Source: Desulfovibrio ferrophilus (GTDB taxonomy: Bacteria; Desulfobacterota; Desulfovibrionia; Desulfovibrionales; Desulfovibrionaceae). From it: a stretch of 64,000 nt of DNA. Within the stretch, counting starts at the first letter, position 1, and the number at the start of each line of letters is the position of its first letter. The notes under the pieces were generated by a model. That model was not told the DNA's origin. It worked only from the letters and a program-made list of their open reading frames with translations, and did no database searches. Of this stretch, positions 1-13,625 are shown in pieces. Made by a program: the position numbers and the translations under genes. The DNA is taken from assembly GCF_003966735.1 (NCBI RefSeq), contig NZ_AP017378.1, positions 2,934,905-2,998,904 on the forward strand. The letters run 5' to 3'.

Positions 1-1
1 A

Positions 2-1036
2 CATTCAAAATCCATCGATTTCCCCTTTGGTCACCAGTTCACCTTCGATGCCTTCATCACCAACAAGAAAAATTTCTTTCCGCTGACCACGGCCAAGGAA
101 GTGGCCAAGCAGAACGATATCATATTCAACCCGTTCATCGTTAGTGGTGAGGCGGGTTCGGGCAAGACACACCTCTTGAAGGCTGTGGCCAATGAAGTCT
201 GCAAGAAGTTCAACCCCGAGATGGTCTTTTTCGGCAATATGGAGGACCTCTACAACCTCTATCACGGCCATTTCGGTGGTGATGTCTTTGCAGCGCGCAA
301 GCACATCTGCAAATTCCGTTTCCTGTTTGTTGATGAATTTCAGCAGATCAGAAAATACAATAATTTCCAGTCCGAGCTGATTACCCTGTTCAACTACTTC
401 TATGATCACAAGCAGCAGATGATCTTCTGCTGTTCGGATAAATTGCCATCTTATGAATTCCTTGATCCCAAACTCAAGTCGCGCCTGGAGTGGGGACTTA
501 TCGTTAATCTGAAGCGTCCGGACCTGGATATCCGTGTGCGGACCATTGAGCAGTACTGCCGAGTCAAGAGTATTTCCCTGACCCGCGAGCAGGTCCTCAC
601 CCTGGCCCAGCGCTTTACGGACCTGCGTTTTCTACAGGGAATTCTCCTTAAATTTTACGCATATAAGGAGTTTGTGAACAAAACGTTCACTGACCGTGAC
701 TTCGAACAGATCCTGGCGCAGACCGCAGGAACAGCCAAAAAGCACATTAGGCCCGACGTTATTCTGGACACCGTATCCGAACATTTCGAGGTTGATCGCA
801 AAGACCTGGTCGGCAGCAGGCGGCACCACCAAGTGGTTCAGGCCCGACAGGTTGCCATGTATCTATGCCGCGAATTGATTGGAAGTTCCTATCCGGCACT
901 GGGCCGCATGTTCGGAAACCGTGACCATTCGACAGCGTTGTATGCCGTTAAAAAAGTTAATAAATTACAGGTATCTAATTCGGAAATGAAAAATCTGCTG
1001 TCCGTACTGAAGAAAAAATGTCTCGCAAAAGCCTAG
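2..1036 (+). CDS. dnaA: Chromosomal replication initiator DnaA (5' end cut by window)
   Basis: The reading frame is open from the left edge, so the N-terminus lies outside the window. The visible part starts in the lead-in to the AAA+ domain (FTFDAF). Walker A GEAGSGKTHLL follows, then a Walker B-like FLFVDEFQQI in which the usual second Asp is Glu. The C-terminal domain IV carries the DnaA-box-binding signature (GNRDHSTALYAVKKV). DnaA binds DnaA boxes and opens the origin. It is followed by dnaN, gyrB and gyrA on the same strand, the classic origin-proximal order. No clear TTATNCACA boxes were seen in the 168 bp before dnaN, so any origin is probably upstream of the window. An in-frame GTG at 101 is only an internal codon. 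Confidence 0.93.
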   Translation, partial: HSKSIDFPFGHQFTFDAFITNKKNFFPLTTAKEVAKQNDIIFNPFIVSGEAGSGKTHLLKAVANEVCKKFNPEMVFFGNMEDLYNLYHGHFGGDVFAARKHICKFRFLFVDEFQQIRKYNNFQSELITLFNYFYDHKQQMIFCCSDKLPSYEFLDPKLKSRLEWGLIVNLKRPDLDIRVRTIEQYCRVKSISLTREQVLTLAQRFTDLRFLQGILLKFYAYKEFVNKTFTDRDFEQILAQTAGTAKKHIRPDVILDTVSEHFEVDRKDLVGSRRHHQVVQARQVAMYLCRELIGSSYPALGRMFGNRDHSTALYAVKKVNKLQVSNSEMKNLLSVLKKKCLAKA

Positions 1037-1204
1037 CCAGAATGAGGGATGTTCCAAACAGCCAGGTTAGCAAAAACGAAACCGACAGCCGTAATCATAA
1101 ATATTACAGTAAAAACAGAAGGTTGAGCCTGTTACGAACAGAAGTAACGAGCTTACTATTACTACAAACTCTTTATATTTCTTAGTAAGAAGAAGGAGTT
1201 GACG

Positions 1205-4773
<3,569 letters not shown>

Positions 4774-4879
4774 AGCGGACGGGAACGCCTGTAGCGGGCC
4801 GGAAACGAGTGTTTGTCCGGCTGTCCCTCCAATAGTGCGGAAATCTGCAAAGAGTTCCTCAAAAAAACGAGGTTAGAGA

Positions 4880-7330
4880 GTGGAATCCACGATCAGCATC
4901 GAAAAGGAAATTCAAAAATCCTACCTTGAGTATTCGCTGTCGGTCATCATCGGACGAGCAATCCCCGATGTGCGCGATGGCTTGAAGCCCGTTCACCGTA
5001 GGATTATGTTCGCGCAGCACGAGTTGGGTAACTCCTATACTCGGCCCTACAAGAAATCCGCCCGTGTGGTCGGTGATGTCATCGGTAAATATCACCCCCA
5101 CGGTGACTCGGCTGTCTACGACGCCTTGGTCCGCATGGCGCAGAGTTTCTCCATGCGCGATCCCCTTGTGGATGGCCAGGGTAACTTTGGTTCCATTGAC
5201 GGCGACGCCGCGGCAGCCATGCGTTACACCGAAGCCCGCATGTCGCGTCTGGCCGGTGAATTCCTCTCGGATATCGAGAAGAAGACCGTTGATTTCAGGC
5301 CCAACTACGACAACTCCATGCAGGAGCCCACGGTCCTGCCCACCAAGGTCCCCAACCTGCTCTTGAACGGCTCCACGGGTATCGCGGTCGGTATGGCCAC
5401 CAATATCCCGCCCCATAATCTGGGCGAGTTGATTGATGCGCTGCTGGTGATTCTGGAGAACAGGCAGTGCTCGGTGGATGAGCTGCTGGCCCACGTCAAG
5501 GGGCCGGACTTCCCCACCGGCGGGTTTGTCTATGCTGGCGACAGCATGATTGACGCCTACAAGACCGGTCGCGGCTCCGTGAAGATTCGCGGCAAGCTGT
5601 CCGTGGAGGACCGCAAGAAGGATCTCCAGTCCATCGTCATCACCGAGATTCCCTATGCCCTGAACAAATCCACCCTGGTGGAGAAGATTGCTCAACTGGT
5701 GCACGAAAAACGCATCGACGGCGTCTCGGACCTGCGTGACGAGTCGGACCGCAAGGGTATCCGCATTGTCATTGATCTGAAGAGAGGCGTGATCCCGGAT
5801 ATCGTGATCAACACTCTCTACAAGTTCACGGCCCTGGAGACCTCGTTCGGTTTCAACATGATGGCGGTGGTCAACAACCGTCCACAGCTGTTGAATCTGA
5901 AGGAAATCCTGACCCACTTCCTGGATCATCGCAGCGAGGTCATCACCCGCCGCACCATGTTCGATCTGGAGAAGTCAGAGGCCCGTGCGCATATCCTGGA
6001 AGGCCTGCGTATCGCCCTGGATAACATCGATGAAGTGGTCAAGATCATCCGTGCGTCGTCGACGCCGCAGGATGCCAAGCTTGCACTGAACGAGCGCTTC
6101 GGTCTCTCCGACAAACAGTCCCAGGCCATTCTGGACATGCGCCTGCAGCGTTTGACCAACATGGAATATGACAAGCTGGTGGAAGAATACACCGAGCTGT
6201 TGAAGACCATCGAATACCTGAAGAGCATCCTCGAAAAGCCCGAAATCCTGCGTGGTGTGATCAAGGAAGAGCTGGACAAGCTGAAGACCACCTTCGCTAC
6301 TCCCCGCAAATCCGAGATTATCACCGACGACCTGTGTGGCATCGACATTGAGGATCTTATTCCCGACAGCCCGGTGGTCATCACCCTGTCGCGTCGCGGC
6401 TACATCAAACGCACGGATCTGGCCAACTACTCGGCCCAGAAGCGCGGCGGCAAGGGCATCTTCGGTGTGCATACCTCTGATGGTGACTTTATCCTGAACT
6501 TCCTGGTGACCTCCAATCACCAGCATCTCATGCTGTTCACAAACAATGGACGCATGTACCGGATGAAGGTCCATCAGATTCCCGAAGGCAGTCGGACGGC
6601 CAAGGGTGCGCATATCAACAACCTGCTGCCCCTGGGCAAGGACGAGTCCGTGGTCTACGCGCTTACGGTGCGTGACTTCGAACCCGAGCGTTATTTCCTG
6701 TTCATCACCAAGAAGGGCATGATCAAGCGCACGGCAACCGAGCAGTATGCCAACTGTCGCACCACGGGCATCATTGCCGTGAATGTGAAGGATGGCGACG
6801 AACTGCTGCAGGTTACCGAGATCGGCAATGACGACGAGGCCGTGCTGGTCACCAGCAATGGTTTCGCCATCCGCTTCAAGTGCCAGGATGCCCGTCCCAT
6901 GGGCCGTGGTACTGCCGGAGTGAAGGGTATTGCCCTGCGCGGCAATGACGAGGTCGTTGCCGGAGTGGTGGCCAAGGAAGACGAAACCCGCGATATCCTG
7001 ACCATCTCCGAAAACGGGTATGGAAAGCGCACCAGCTATGACCTCTACCGCATCCAGACCCGCGGTGGTAAGGGCATCATCACCATGAAGACCACACCCA
7101 AGACCGGTGGCCTGATTGGCGCGATCATGGTGGACCTGTCCAACGAGATCATCCTGCTGACCAGCCAGAACAAGGTCATCCGCATGGCGGCTGGCGATGT
7201 TCGTAAGGTTGGCAGGGCCACTCAGGGCGTACGACTGGTGACCATGAATGAAGGCGGCAGCGTGGCTGGATTCGACCTGGTTCGCGACGACGAAATCGAT
7301 GAAGTGAAGAATAGCAAGGACGATGCGTAG
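4880..7330 (+). CDS. gyrA: DNA gyrase subunit A
   Basis: The 816-residue product is the cleavage-rejoining subunit of gyrase. The catalytic tyrosine is Y116 in [12 protein letters not shown]. The quinolone-resistance region [10 protein letters not shown] keeps Ser77 and Asp81, the wild-type residues at the positions of E. coli S83 and D87. The GyrA box QKRGGKG marks the C-terminal DNA-wrapping beta-pinwheel. The start is GTG 4880 with a weak GAGG upstream. The gene lies 106 bp after gyrB and overlaps the next gene by 8 bp, which suggests translational coupling. Confidence 0.97.
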   Translation: MESTISIEKEIQKSYLEYSLSVIIGRAIPDVRDGLKPVHRRIMFAQHELGNSYTRPYKKSARVVGDVIGKYHPHGDSAVYDALVRMAQSFSMRDPLVDGQGNFGSIDGDAAAAMRYTEARMSRLAGEFLSDIEKKTVDFRPNYDNSMQEPTVLPTKVPNLLLNGSTGIAVGMATNIPPHNLGELIDALLVILENRQCSVDELLAHVKGPDFPTGGFVYAGDSMIDAYKTGRGSVKIRGKLSVEDRKKDLQSIVITEIPYALNKSTLVEKIAQLVHEKRIDGVSDLRDESDRKGIRIVIDLKRGVIPDIVINTLYKFTALETSFGFNMMAVVNNRPQLLNLKEILTHFLDHRSEVITRRTMFDLEKSEARAHILEGLRIALDNIDEVVKIIRASSTPQDAKLALNERFGLSDKQSQAILDMRLQRLTNMEYDKLVEEYTELLKTIEYLKSILEKPEILRGVIKEELDKLKTTFATPRKSEIITDDLCGIDIEDLIPDSPVVITLSRRGYIKRTDLANYSAQKRGGKGIFGVHTSDGDFILNFLVTSNHQHLMLFTNNGRMYRMKVHQIPEGSRTAKGAHINNLLPLGKDESVVYALTVRDFEPERYFLFITKKGMIKRTATEQYANCRTTGIIAVNVKDGDELLQVTEIGNDDEAVLVTSNGFAIRFKCQDARPMGRGTAGVKGIALRGNDEVVAGVVAKEDETRDILTISENGYGKRTSYDLYRIQTRGGKGIITMKTTPKTGGLIGAIMVDLSNEIILLTSQNKVIRMAAGDVRKVGRATQGVRLVTMNEGGSVAGFDLVRDDEIDEVKNSKDDA

Positions 7331-8087
7331 ATTCATCTGTCTGCTTTTCGCCCTTGCCCTGATGGGTTGTTCCCAGGCCTCCGAGGACGGCATGCTCAGG
7401 CAGGCCAACCAGGAATACGCCGGAGGCAACTATCTGCGGGCCGAAAGTCTGTATGAGCGTTACCTGGAGGCCAATCCTCAGGGTGATGGGCGATGGCAGG
7501 CCTGGCAGCGCTTGGCCGAGATCTCGTTGACCGTTGTTGGCGATCAGCGCAAAGGCTCGGCCCTGCTGGAATCTGCATATCTGGAATATACCGAAAACAC
7601 CGAACGGGCCGCCGGAATTCTCTGGCGGCTCGCTCGCGTGTATACGGATCTGCGCGATTGGGACAAGGCCTCCGAGACCTGGATCAAACTCATTGACCAG
7701 GAACATGTCCTCAAGGAAAAGGCCTGGGAAGTGCACTGGAATTTGGGCAAGATTTATCAGTTCCAGGGGCGCTATGCCATGGCCAAGGATTCCATGTTGT
7801 CCTGCATGGAAGTTGCCCCGGACGATGCCTCGCGCGCTCAGTGCATGTACGAATTGGCCCAGGCCTACAGTTTTCTGAAGAACAAGGAACAGTCCCATGC
7901 CTGGTTGGAAAAGCTGCTGGCCCTGGAAAACGCCGACCCTGAATTGAAAGCCCTGTCCGCTTATTTGCTGGCCGAACTGGCCGAAGCCGATGGCGACATT
8001 CCTCGCGCCCGGGAACTGCTGGAATCCATTCGCGAGACCTATCCCAATCCCAAGGTTATACAGGCCCGCCTCAAACATCTTCAGTAA
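7323..8087 (+). CDS. TPR-repeat lipoprotein
   Basis: The 254-residue product has a short signal peptide ending in a lipobox (LMGC, Cys16), so it should be a membrane-anchored lipoprotein. The rest is helical tetratricopeptide-like repeats ([43 protein letters not shown]). Such proteins scaffold envelope complexes; the specific partner is not visible. Its ATG lies inside the 3' end of gyrA with an 8-bp overlap, so it is probably the last gene of the replication operon. Confidence 0.85.
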   Translation: MRRFICLLFALALMGCSQASEDGMLRQANQEYAGGNYLRAESLYERYLEANPQGDGRWQAWQRLAEISLTVVGDQRKGSALLESAYLEYTENTERAAGILWRLARVYTDLRDWDKASETWIKLIDQEHVLKEKAWEVHWNLGKIYQFQGRYAMAKDSMLSCMEVAPDDASRAQCMYELAQAYSFLKNKEQSHAWLEKLLALENADPELKALSAYLLAELAEADGDIPRARELLESIRETYPNPKVIQARLKHLQ

Positions 8088-8404
8088 AAATGGCTGAAAA
8101 GTACGCATTGCTGCGTTAGGTGAAGAATGAGTGAGTCATCGAGCTTACTCTTCACTTGCAACTCAGATGTGATCCATATAAGGCAAAATCTCGCGCATTG
8201 GTTATGCGCTTTGATTCTGCCTTTTCCTTACGCCTTGTATTCGTATGCATTGAAGTTGCTTTTTGATTGTGTCTGCTTTCTTCATTTGCCATTGAAACTT
8301 GCATTGGGAGTATTCTTTAGATTATCATCGAACATTCGATTTTGATTCACTGCGCGAAGTCGCTCAATAAACGCGTTTGTGATGTGTCTATTTGGGGGGG
8401 ACTC
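8088..8404. other. AT-rich intergenic stretch with a REP-like fragment
   Basis: These 317 bases are clearly richer in A and T than the flanking genes. The first 35 resemble the left end of repeat family B (GGCTGAAAA...TTGCTGCG). A 72-codon frame at 8127-8345 has AGGTG five bases upstream and would encode a hydrophobic peptide, but it shows no recognisable motif and may be chance. Confidence 0.5.
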
Positions 8405-9046
8405 ATGGATTCGAGCCAAGAGCCAGACTATCTGGAGATCAAGGACTATAATAATTTGGCGTGCGCCATTTTTGGTGGCTATGTCTTTGCCCTGCTGCTT
8501 CTTGTCCTTGTCATTCTGTGGTCAGTGGGGATGTCTGCTCATGGGGTGTGGACGTTGCTCATCGCCTCTGTTTTCATTGCATTTTGCGTGTGGTTTTGCC
8601 TGCGTGATCTTGTGCAAAAAAAACCTCGTATCCTCAGGTTTAGCAAGACAAGTGACATCGTGTGTGGGGAGAGTTCTTATGAAATTTGTTCGATTCAGGA
8701 ATTAAGTCATTTCATCGATGGACATGGTTCATGCATCCCTTCCCCGGGAGGATGTCTGGGGCAATGGAAGGGGGAAGTGGATTTCGACATTGCTTTCTTT
8801 GAGCGTCAGATTCAAAAGCGTTGCAGATTCGGGAAATGGATCAAGAAAGGGGTGAATGCCACCATGAAACTCTTGGTGCAGGCAGATTCATTCAATTACT
8901 GCGGGATTATTCTGAATGGAAAATGTGTCGTCAATTTGCTGATTCTGAACGGAAATGATTACGAAGAGCTGAAACATTTGATGCTCGATAAGGGTGTCCC
9001 CACCTACCGGGTGGATGACTCCAGGCAAGTCGTCAGGTGCAACTGA
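8405..9046 (+). CDS. Hypothetical two-pass membrane protein
   Basis: I do not recognise this 213-residue protein. Two hydrophobic segments near the N-terminus (about residues 20-42 and 47-66) are followed by a soluble domain of about 145 residues with several cysteines. ATG 8405 is preferred because the G-run at 8395-8400 acts as a ribosome binding site; an upstream TTG at 8342 has none. Its base composition is AT-richer than its neighbours, suggesting recent transfer. It stands alone between the gyrase operon and the photolyase operon. Confidence 0.6.
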   Translation: MDSSQEPDYLEIKDYNNLACAIFGGYVFALLLLVLVILWSVGMSAHGVWTLLIASVFIAFCVWFCLRDLVQKKPRILRFSKTSDIVCGESSYEICSIQELSHFIDGHGSCIPSPGGCLGQWKGEVDFDIAFFERQIQKRCRFGKWIKKGVNATMKLLVQADSFNYCGIILNGKCVVNLLILNGNDYEELKHLMLDKGVPTYRVDDSRQVVRCN

Positions 9047-9065
9047 TTAAGTCCAAGAACTCCCC

Positions 9066-9142
9066 CTCACAATATTTGATCCCGCTAACAGCGGACACCC
9101 ACCTGGATTCAATCGCACCGTCGCTCATCCGCGCAGTCGGCC
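9066..9142 (-). repeat. Repeat family A copy (degenerate)
   Basis: On the minus strand it begins GGCCGACTGCGCGGATG and continues through GATTGAATCCAGGTG and GTCCGCTGTTAGCGGGA. These blocks match the copies at 17791, 23382 and 31404. The CCAGAGGAGG end is lost. Confidence 0.55.
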
Positions 9143-9214
9143 TCCAATAAGCGTGCTCAGCACATTTTTCCCACCCCATTGCTCCTGCCCCTGTATATGG
9201 GGTATGCTTTAGGT

Positions 9215-10162
9215 ATGGAAAAAATACGAATTGGCATTGCCATGTGTCTACTCGGCAAGGATGTGCGTTGGAACGGGGGCCATAAGCTGGACCGTTTCCT
9301 GCGCGATGAATTGGGCCAGTATGTTCAGTGGGTGCCCGTCTGCCCCGAGGTGGAATGCGGCATGTCCATCCCGCGTGAAACCGTACGCCTGGTAGGTGAG
9401 GAGAAATCGCCTCGGCTTGTGGGTACCAAGAGCGCCAAGGACTGGACGAAGATCATGCACGACTGGGGCAAAAAGCGCCTTGCTCAGCTGGAATCCGAAG
9501 ACCTCTGCGGCTATGTGTTCAAGCACGGCTCGCCCTCCAACGGCATGCGCGGGATCAAGGTTTGGCAGGAAACGGGCCAACCTCTGTATACGGGCACGGG
9601 CATCTGGGCTCGGATGGTCATGGATCATTTCCCGAGTCTGCCCTTCGAGGATGATGGACGCCTGCATGACGCCGGTATTCGCGAGAATTTCATCGTGCGC
9701 ATATTCACCCTCAAGCGCTGGCGAGACATGCTCGCTGCCGGGGCTTCACGCGGAGCACTGGTTGACTTCCACACCCGGCATAAGCTTCTGTTACGCGTAC
9801 ACAATGAGCAGCTGTACCGGGAGATGGGGCGGCTGGTGGCCCACGCCGCTGAGCGGGAATTGGGCGATGTGCTGAATGACTATTTTGAGCTGCTGACCAA
9901 GGGCCTGACCTACCGCTCTACGGTCAAGAAAAACGTCAATGCCCTGACCCATTGTGTTGGTCATTTCAAGAAGCAGCTCAGCGCCGATGAAAAGCAGGAA
10001 CTGCTGGAAGTCATCGGGCATTATCACAAGGGACTGACTCCACTCATCGTGCCCATGACCCTGCTTAACCACTATGTACGCAAGTACAACAATCCATATC
10101 TGCGTGAGCAGTGGTATCTGAACCTGCACCCCATGGAACTCAAGCTGAGGAATCATGTCTGA
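9215..10162 (+). CDS. DUF523/DUF1722 (YbgA-like) protein
   Basis: The 315-residue product joins two domains of unknown function. The N-terminal DUF523 part (IGIAMCLLGKDVRWNGGHK; CPEVECGM) covers about residues 1-155 and has conserved cysteines. The C-terminal DUF1722/YbgA part covers about 190-306 (FHTRHKLLLRVHN). ATG 9215 matches where DUF523 proteins normally begin; an earlier GTG-type frame extension lacks homology. YbgA lies beside photolyase phr in E. coli, and here a photolyase is two genes downstream, which supports a link to light or DNA repair. It overlaps the next gene by 8 bp. Confidence 0.85.
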   Translation: MEKIRIGIAMCLLGKDVRWNGGHKLDRFLRDELGQYVQWVPVCPEVECGMSIPRETVRLVGEEKSPRLVGTKSAKDWTKIMHDWGKKRLAQLESEDLCGYVFKHGSPSNGMRGIKVWQETGQPLYTGTGIWARMVMDHFPSLPFEDDGRLHDAGIRENFIVRIFTLKRWRDMLAAGASRGALVDFHTRHKLLLRVHNEQLYREMGRLVAHAAERELGDVLNDYFELLTKGLTYRSTVKKNVNALTHCVGHFKKQLSADEKQELLEVIGHYHKGLTPLIVPMTLLNHYVRKYNNPYLREQWYLNLHPMELKLRNHV

Positions 10163-11780
10163 TTCGGTCTCCACGACGCGAAGCGATGCACAGGCCCATA
10201 CACGGGTCGATCCCGACAGGGAGGTCCAATCAGGTCCGGCCTGCGAGAAGGGACTCGTGGCCGTGCTTGGGGCTACCGGTTACGTTGGCGGCCGACTGGT
10301 GCCCACGCTGCTGGAAAAGGGCTGGAACGTGCGTGCCGTGGGGCGCAGTGCCACCAAGCTTCACTGCCGCTCCTGGGGTCACCATGAAAATCTGGAAATC
10401 ACCAAGGCCGACGTTATGGACAAGGCCTCGTTGGTGGCTGCGCTCAAGGGCTGCAAATCCGCGTATTATCTGATTCACTCCATGGTTTCCAAGAACAGCG
10501 ATTATGCGGAGCAGGACCGCCAGGCTGCCAGCAATATGGTCGAGGCCGCCACAGAGGCCGGAGTGGAGCGGATTATCTACCTGGGGGGCATAACCCCCAA
10601 AGACCCCAACCTCTCCGAGCATCTCCGGTCGCGAGCCGAAGTGGCAGATATTCTCCATGACGGCCCTGTACCCGTGACCGTGCTGCGCGCCGCCGTAATC
10701 CTGGGTTCGGGCAGCGCTTCCTTCGAGCTGCTGCGCTATCTGGTGGACCGCCTGCCCGTAATGCTGACCCCCAAATGGGTACGCACCGAGTCGCAGCCCA
10801 TCAGCATCCGCGATGTGCTGGGCTATCTTGCAGGTTGTCTGGATCATCCGGCAACCATCGGACAGGACTATGATATTGGCGGACCCTTCATCGAGACCTA
10901 CGAGAAGCTGTTCCAGATGTATGCCGAGGAAGCCGGGCTGCGCAAAAGGCTGATCATTCCCGTGCCAATCCTGACCCCTTGGCTAAGTTCGCACTGGCTG
11001 GGGCTGGTCTCGCCCATTCCCGTGTCGTTGGCCAAGCCGCTGATCATGGGCCTGCGCAACCGCGCCGTGTGCCGCGATTATCGCATCCGTGAGATCATGC
11101 CTCGGGAGTTGGTGGACTGTCGGACAGCCATTCGCCGGGCCCTGGAAAAGGTGGAGCAGCATGTGGTGGACACGTCCTGGTCTGACGCTGGCGCTCTGAC
11201 CCCGCCCGAATGGGCTGTGCAGGGTGATGCCTCCTATGCCGGAGGCACGGTGCTTTCGGATTCCTACCGGGTGCGGCTGGAGGGCTGTCCCGAGGAATTG
11301 TGGGATCGCGTGTCCTCCATTGGTGGTGATACGGGCTGGTATTATGGCAACAGACTCTGGAAGCTGCGCGGCTGGCTGGATTCCATCGTTGGTGGGGTAG
11401 GCCTGCGCCGGGGCAGGCGCGACCCCAAGACCATTGCCGTGGGTGATGCATTGGACTTCTGGCGCGTGCTGGATGTGGAACCGCCGGATCGTTTGTTGCT
11501 ACTGGCAGAGATGAAGCTGCCCGGCGAGGCATTGCTGGAATTTGCCCTGGCCCAATTGGGTACCGGACATACAGAGCTCACGGTCACTGCCAAGTTCCTG
11601 CCGCGAGGCGTGGCTGGACTGCTGTATTGGTGGGCCGTCTATCCCCTGCATGGTCTGGTTTTCAGGGGCATGATCGCCAATATAGCCAGCAAGACCCATT
11701 GCACCATCCTTGAAGGCCCCAAGCCCGTGCCTCCACAGGCCGTGAAATGCCGTCTGGAGCCTCCGGAGAACGGATCGTGA
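10155..11780 (+). CDS. NAD(P)-binding SDR-like protein with C-terminal DUF2867
   Basis: The 541-residue product starts with an atypical-SDR/NmrA-like Rossmann fold. The dinucleotide motif GATGYVGGRL is at about residues 39-48, and YLIHSM and IIYLGG follow. The last 150 residues resemble DUF2867 (START-like fold), with the region GNRLWKLRGWLDS. The substrate is unknown. It overlaps both neighbours (8 bp upstream, 4 bp downstream), so it belongs to one translationally coupled operon with the YbgA-like and photolyase genes. Confidence 0.8.
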   Translation: MSDSVSTTRSDAQAHTRVDPDREVQSGPACEKGLVAVLGATGYVGGRLVPTLLEKGWNVRAVGRSATKLHCRSWGHHENLEITKADVMDKASLVAALKGCKSAYYLIHSMVSKNSDYAEQDRQAASNMVEAATEAGVERIIYLGGITPKDPNLSEHLRSRAEVADILHDGPVPVTVLRAAVILGSGSASFELLRYLVDRLPVMLTPKWVRTESQPISIRDVLGYLAGCLDHPATIGQDYDIGGPFIETYEKLFQMYAEEAGLRKRLIIPVPILTPWLSSHWLGLVSPIPVSLAKPLIMGLRNRAVCRDYRIREIMPRELVDCRTAIRRALEKVEQHVVDTSWSDAGALTPPEWAVQGDASYAGGTVLSDSYRVRLEGCPEELWDRVSSIGGDTGWYYGNRLWKLRGWLDSIVGGVGLRRGRRDPKTIAVGDALDFWRVLDVEPPDRLLLLAEMKLPGEALLEFALAQLGTGHTELTVTAKFLPRGVAGLLYWWAVYPLHGLVFRGMIANIASKTHCTILEGPKPVPPQAVKCRLEPPENGS

Positions 11781-13108
11781 CCATGAACCCGTCCCGGGCG
11801 CGCATCGTGGCTCAGGGGGAAGATTCCGGTGGACCGGTGGTCTACTGGATGAGTCGTGACCAACGAAGCCGAGACAACTGGGCGCTGATCCATGCTCGTG
11901 AACTGGCGGGCAGCAATCGTGCGCTGGTGGTGGCCTTCTGTCTGGTGCCGTCCTATCCGGGTGCGACCCTGCGCCATTATGACTTCATGCTCAAGGGGTT
12001 GGAACAGACCGCCCACGACCTGCGTGAGATGAATATTCCCTTTGCATTACTCATGGGCGACCCAGCGCAGGAGCTTCCGGCCTTGTGCGAACAGATCGGC
12101 GCGGGGCTGCTGGTTACGGACTTCGACCCCTTGCGTATCAAGGGCCAGTGGCTGAAGGCCGTGGCTTCACGCGTTGATATTCCGTTGTTGCAGGTGGACG
12201 CACACAATGTGGTGCCCGCCTGGGTGACTTCGGACAAGCAGGAATACGCCGCGCGCACCATCCGTCCCAAGATCCATCGCCTGCTGCCCGAGTATCTGGA
12301 GGATTTCCCGGAGCTTGAACCCTGCGCAAAGTCGCTGGAGCTACCGGGTCCGGACTGGACCACGGCGAGGGCTCTATTGCGTGTGGACGAAGGGGTTGGA
12401 CCTGTGGCTTTACCTTCGGGCGAAAGCCACGGCCTGCATGGTCTGGTAACCTTTTTGGATGAAAGGTTGTTGCGCTATGCCGAGGCCAGCAACGACCCCA
12501 ACGCCGATGCCGTGTCCAAGCTATCGGCCTATCTTCATTTCGGGCAACTTTCGGCCCAGCGCGTGGCGTTGGAGACGGCGCGCCGGGCTCGGGATGAGAA
12601 CGCCGAGAATTTTCTGGAACAGCTGGTAGTGCGCCGCGAGTTGAGTGACAACTTCTGCTTGTATAATCCGCAGTACGAAACCCTTGCCGCAGCGCCCGAA
12701 TGGGCCATCAAGACCTTGGACGATCATCGCGACGACCCGCGACCGTACCTCTACACCCTTGAGCAATTCGAACGGGCCGAGACCCACTCCGACCTTTGGA
12801 ACGCGGCGCAGATGCAGATGGTGAGTACGGGCTTCATGCACGGGTACATGCGCATGTTCTGGGCCAAGAAGATTCTGGAATGGTCGATCAGCCCGGAACA
12901 GGCTTTCATGACCGCCCTGACCTTGAACGACCGCTATCAACTGGATGGACGCGACCCCAATGGCTATGTGGGCGTGCTCTGGTCCATGGCGGGTATCCAT
13001 GACCGACCGTGGAAGGAACGCCCCGTGTACGGAAAGGTGCGCTACATGAACGAGAATGGGTGTCGGCGGAAGTTTGATGTGGGGGCATATATCGCCAAGT
13101 ATGGCTAG
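11777..13108 (+). CDS. phr: Class II CPD photolyase
   Basis: The 443-residue product uses FAD and light to split cyclobutane pyrimidine dimers. Class II hallmarks are the N-terminal VVYWMSRDQRSRDNWAL and the FAD-domain blocks MHGYMRMFWAKKILEW and DRYQLDGRDPNGYVG. GTG 11777 is preferred over ATG 11783. GGAG at 11765-11768 is correctly spaced for it, and it forms a GTGA overlap with the stop of the upstream gene. A light-repair enzyme in an anaerobic sulfate-reducer-like genome fits an environment with some surface exposure. Confidence 0.93.
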   Translation: MTMNPSRARIVAQGEDSGGPVVYWMSRDQRSRDNWALIHARELAGSNRALVVAFCLVPSYPGATLRHYDFMLKGLEQTAHDLREMNIPFALLMGDPAQELPALCEQIGAGLLVTDFDPLRIKGQWLKAVASRVDIPLLQVDAHNVVPAWVTSDKQEYAARTIRPKIHRLLPEYLEDFPELEPCAKSLELPGPDWTTARALLRVDEGVGPVALPSGESHGLHGLVTFLDERLLRYAEASNDPNADAVSKLSAYLHFGQLSAQRVALETARRARDENAENFLEQLVVRRELSDNFCLYNPQYETLAAAPEWAIKTLDDHRDDPRPYLYTLEQFERAETHSDLWNAAQMQMVSTGFMHGYMRMFWAKKILEWSISPEQAFMTALTLNDRYQLDGRDPNGYVGVLWSMAGIHDRPWKERPVYGKVRYMNENGCRRKFDVGAYIAKYG

Positions 13109-13339
13109 GCGGTTGATTATCGGCTGTCCGGGAACGCACGTAGGCTTTGTTGCTGCAAGGGCGGTCAGACTCTCGCGTATGAGCAATACAACTCTAGCCT
13201 GCCGCCCTTTCGCGCCTTGTCTTCGCCCATCCCAAAACACCCTCCGAAAGGCAAAAGGCAGGCTCGTTATTTTGCTTCTCAATCCAATCGTGCCATTTAA
13301 ATTAATCGGGGCATCTGTCGCGAAGCGACCCCCCCCATA

Positions 13340-13406
13340 TCTCCTCTGGTCAGGCGAAGCAGGACACCTGGGGGAGTTCCACAATATTTGTTCCGCGCAG
13401 GCGGTC
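13340..13406 (-). repeat. Repeat family A copy in the 13109-13625 gap
   Basis: The 517-bp gap after the photolyase gene holds this element and a terminator, and no convincing gene. CCTCTGGTCAGGCGAAGCAG with GACACCTG is nearly identical to the reverse complement of 17933-17963. The GCGCAGGCGGTC end matches the GGCCGCCTGCGC end of other copies. Confidence 0.75.
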
Positions 13407-13497
13407 TCCCGCAAAGTCGCCAACAGAAAAACCGTCCGTGTATTTCGCGCAGAAGACCGCAATTCCTCCAATATAATTCATCTCTCCTTTCCAAATC

Positions 13498-13529
13498 AAA
13501 AAAGCCCCGCAGTCCATGACTGACGGGGC
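13498..13529 (-). terminator. Rho-independent terminator for the 13626 gene
   Basis: On the minus strand a GCCCCG/CGGGGC stem with an inner AGTC/GACT stem and CAT loop is followed by six T. It lies 97 bp past the stop of the minus-strand gene and is almost identical to 14411-14441. Confidence 0.85.
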
Positions 13530-13625
13530 CTGATAAACGATAAACGTGATGAATAATGGAGGATCATCTTGGGGCATGTCCTTCAGTGTCCTCTAGCCCG
13601 CTGAAGCTTGCCAAAGGAGAACAAA

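Noticed and set aside
1037-1204. Possible oriC between dnaA and dnaN
   Set aside because: No TTATNCACA-type DnaA boxes and no strong AT-rich unwinding element were seen; the origin may be upstream of the window.
4859-7429. Long minus-strand frames opposite gyrA
   Set aside because: They run antisense across gyrA, whose motifs are unmistakable.
8127-8345. 72-codon hydrophobic frame
   Set aside because: A plausible AGGTG site is present, but the region is AT-rich, motifless and repeat-bordered. It is kept only as a note in the gap entry.
13056-13523. 155-codon plus-strand frame after the photolyase
   Set aside because: It overlaps the photolyase 3' end and a family A repeat, has no ribosome-binding site and shows no motif.
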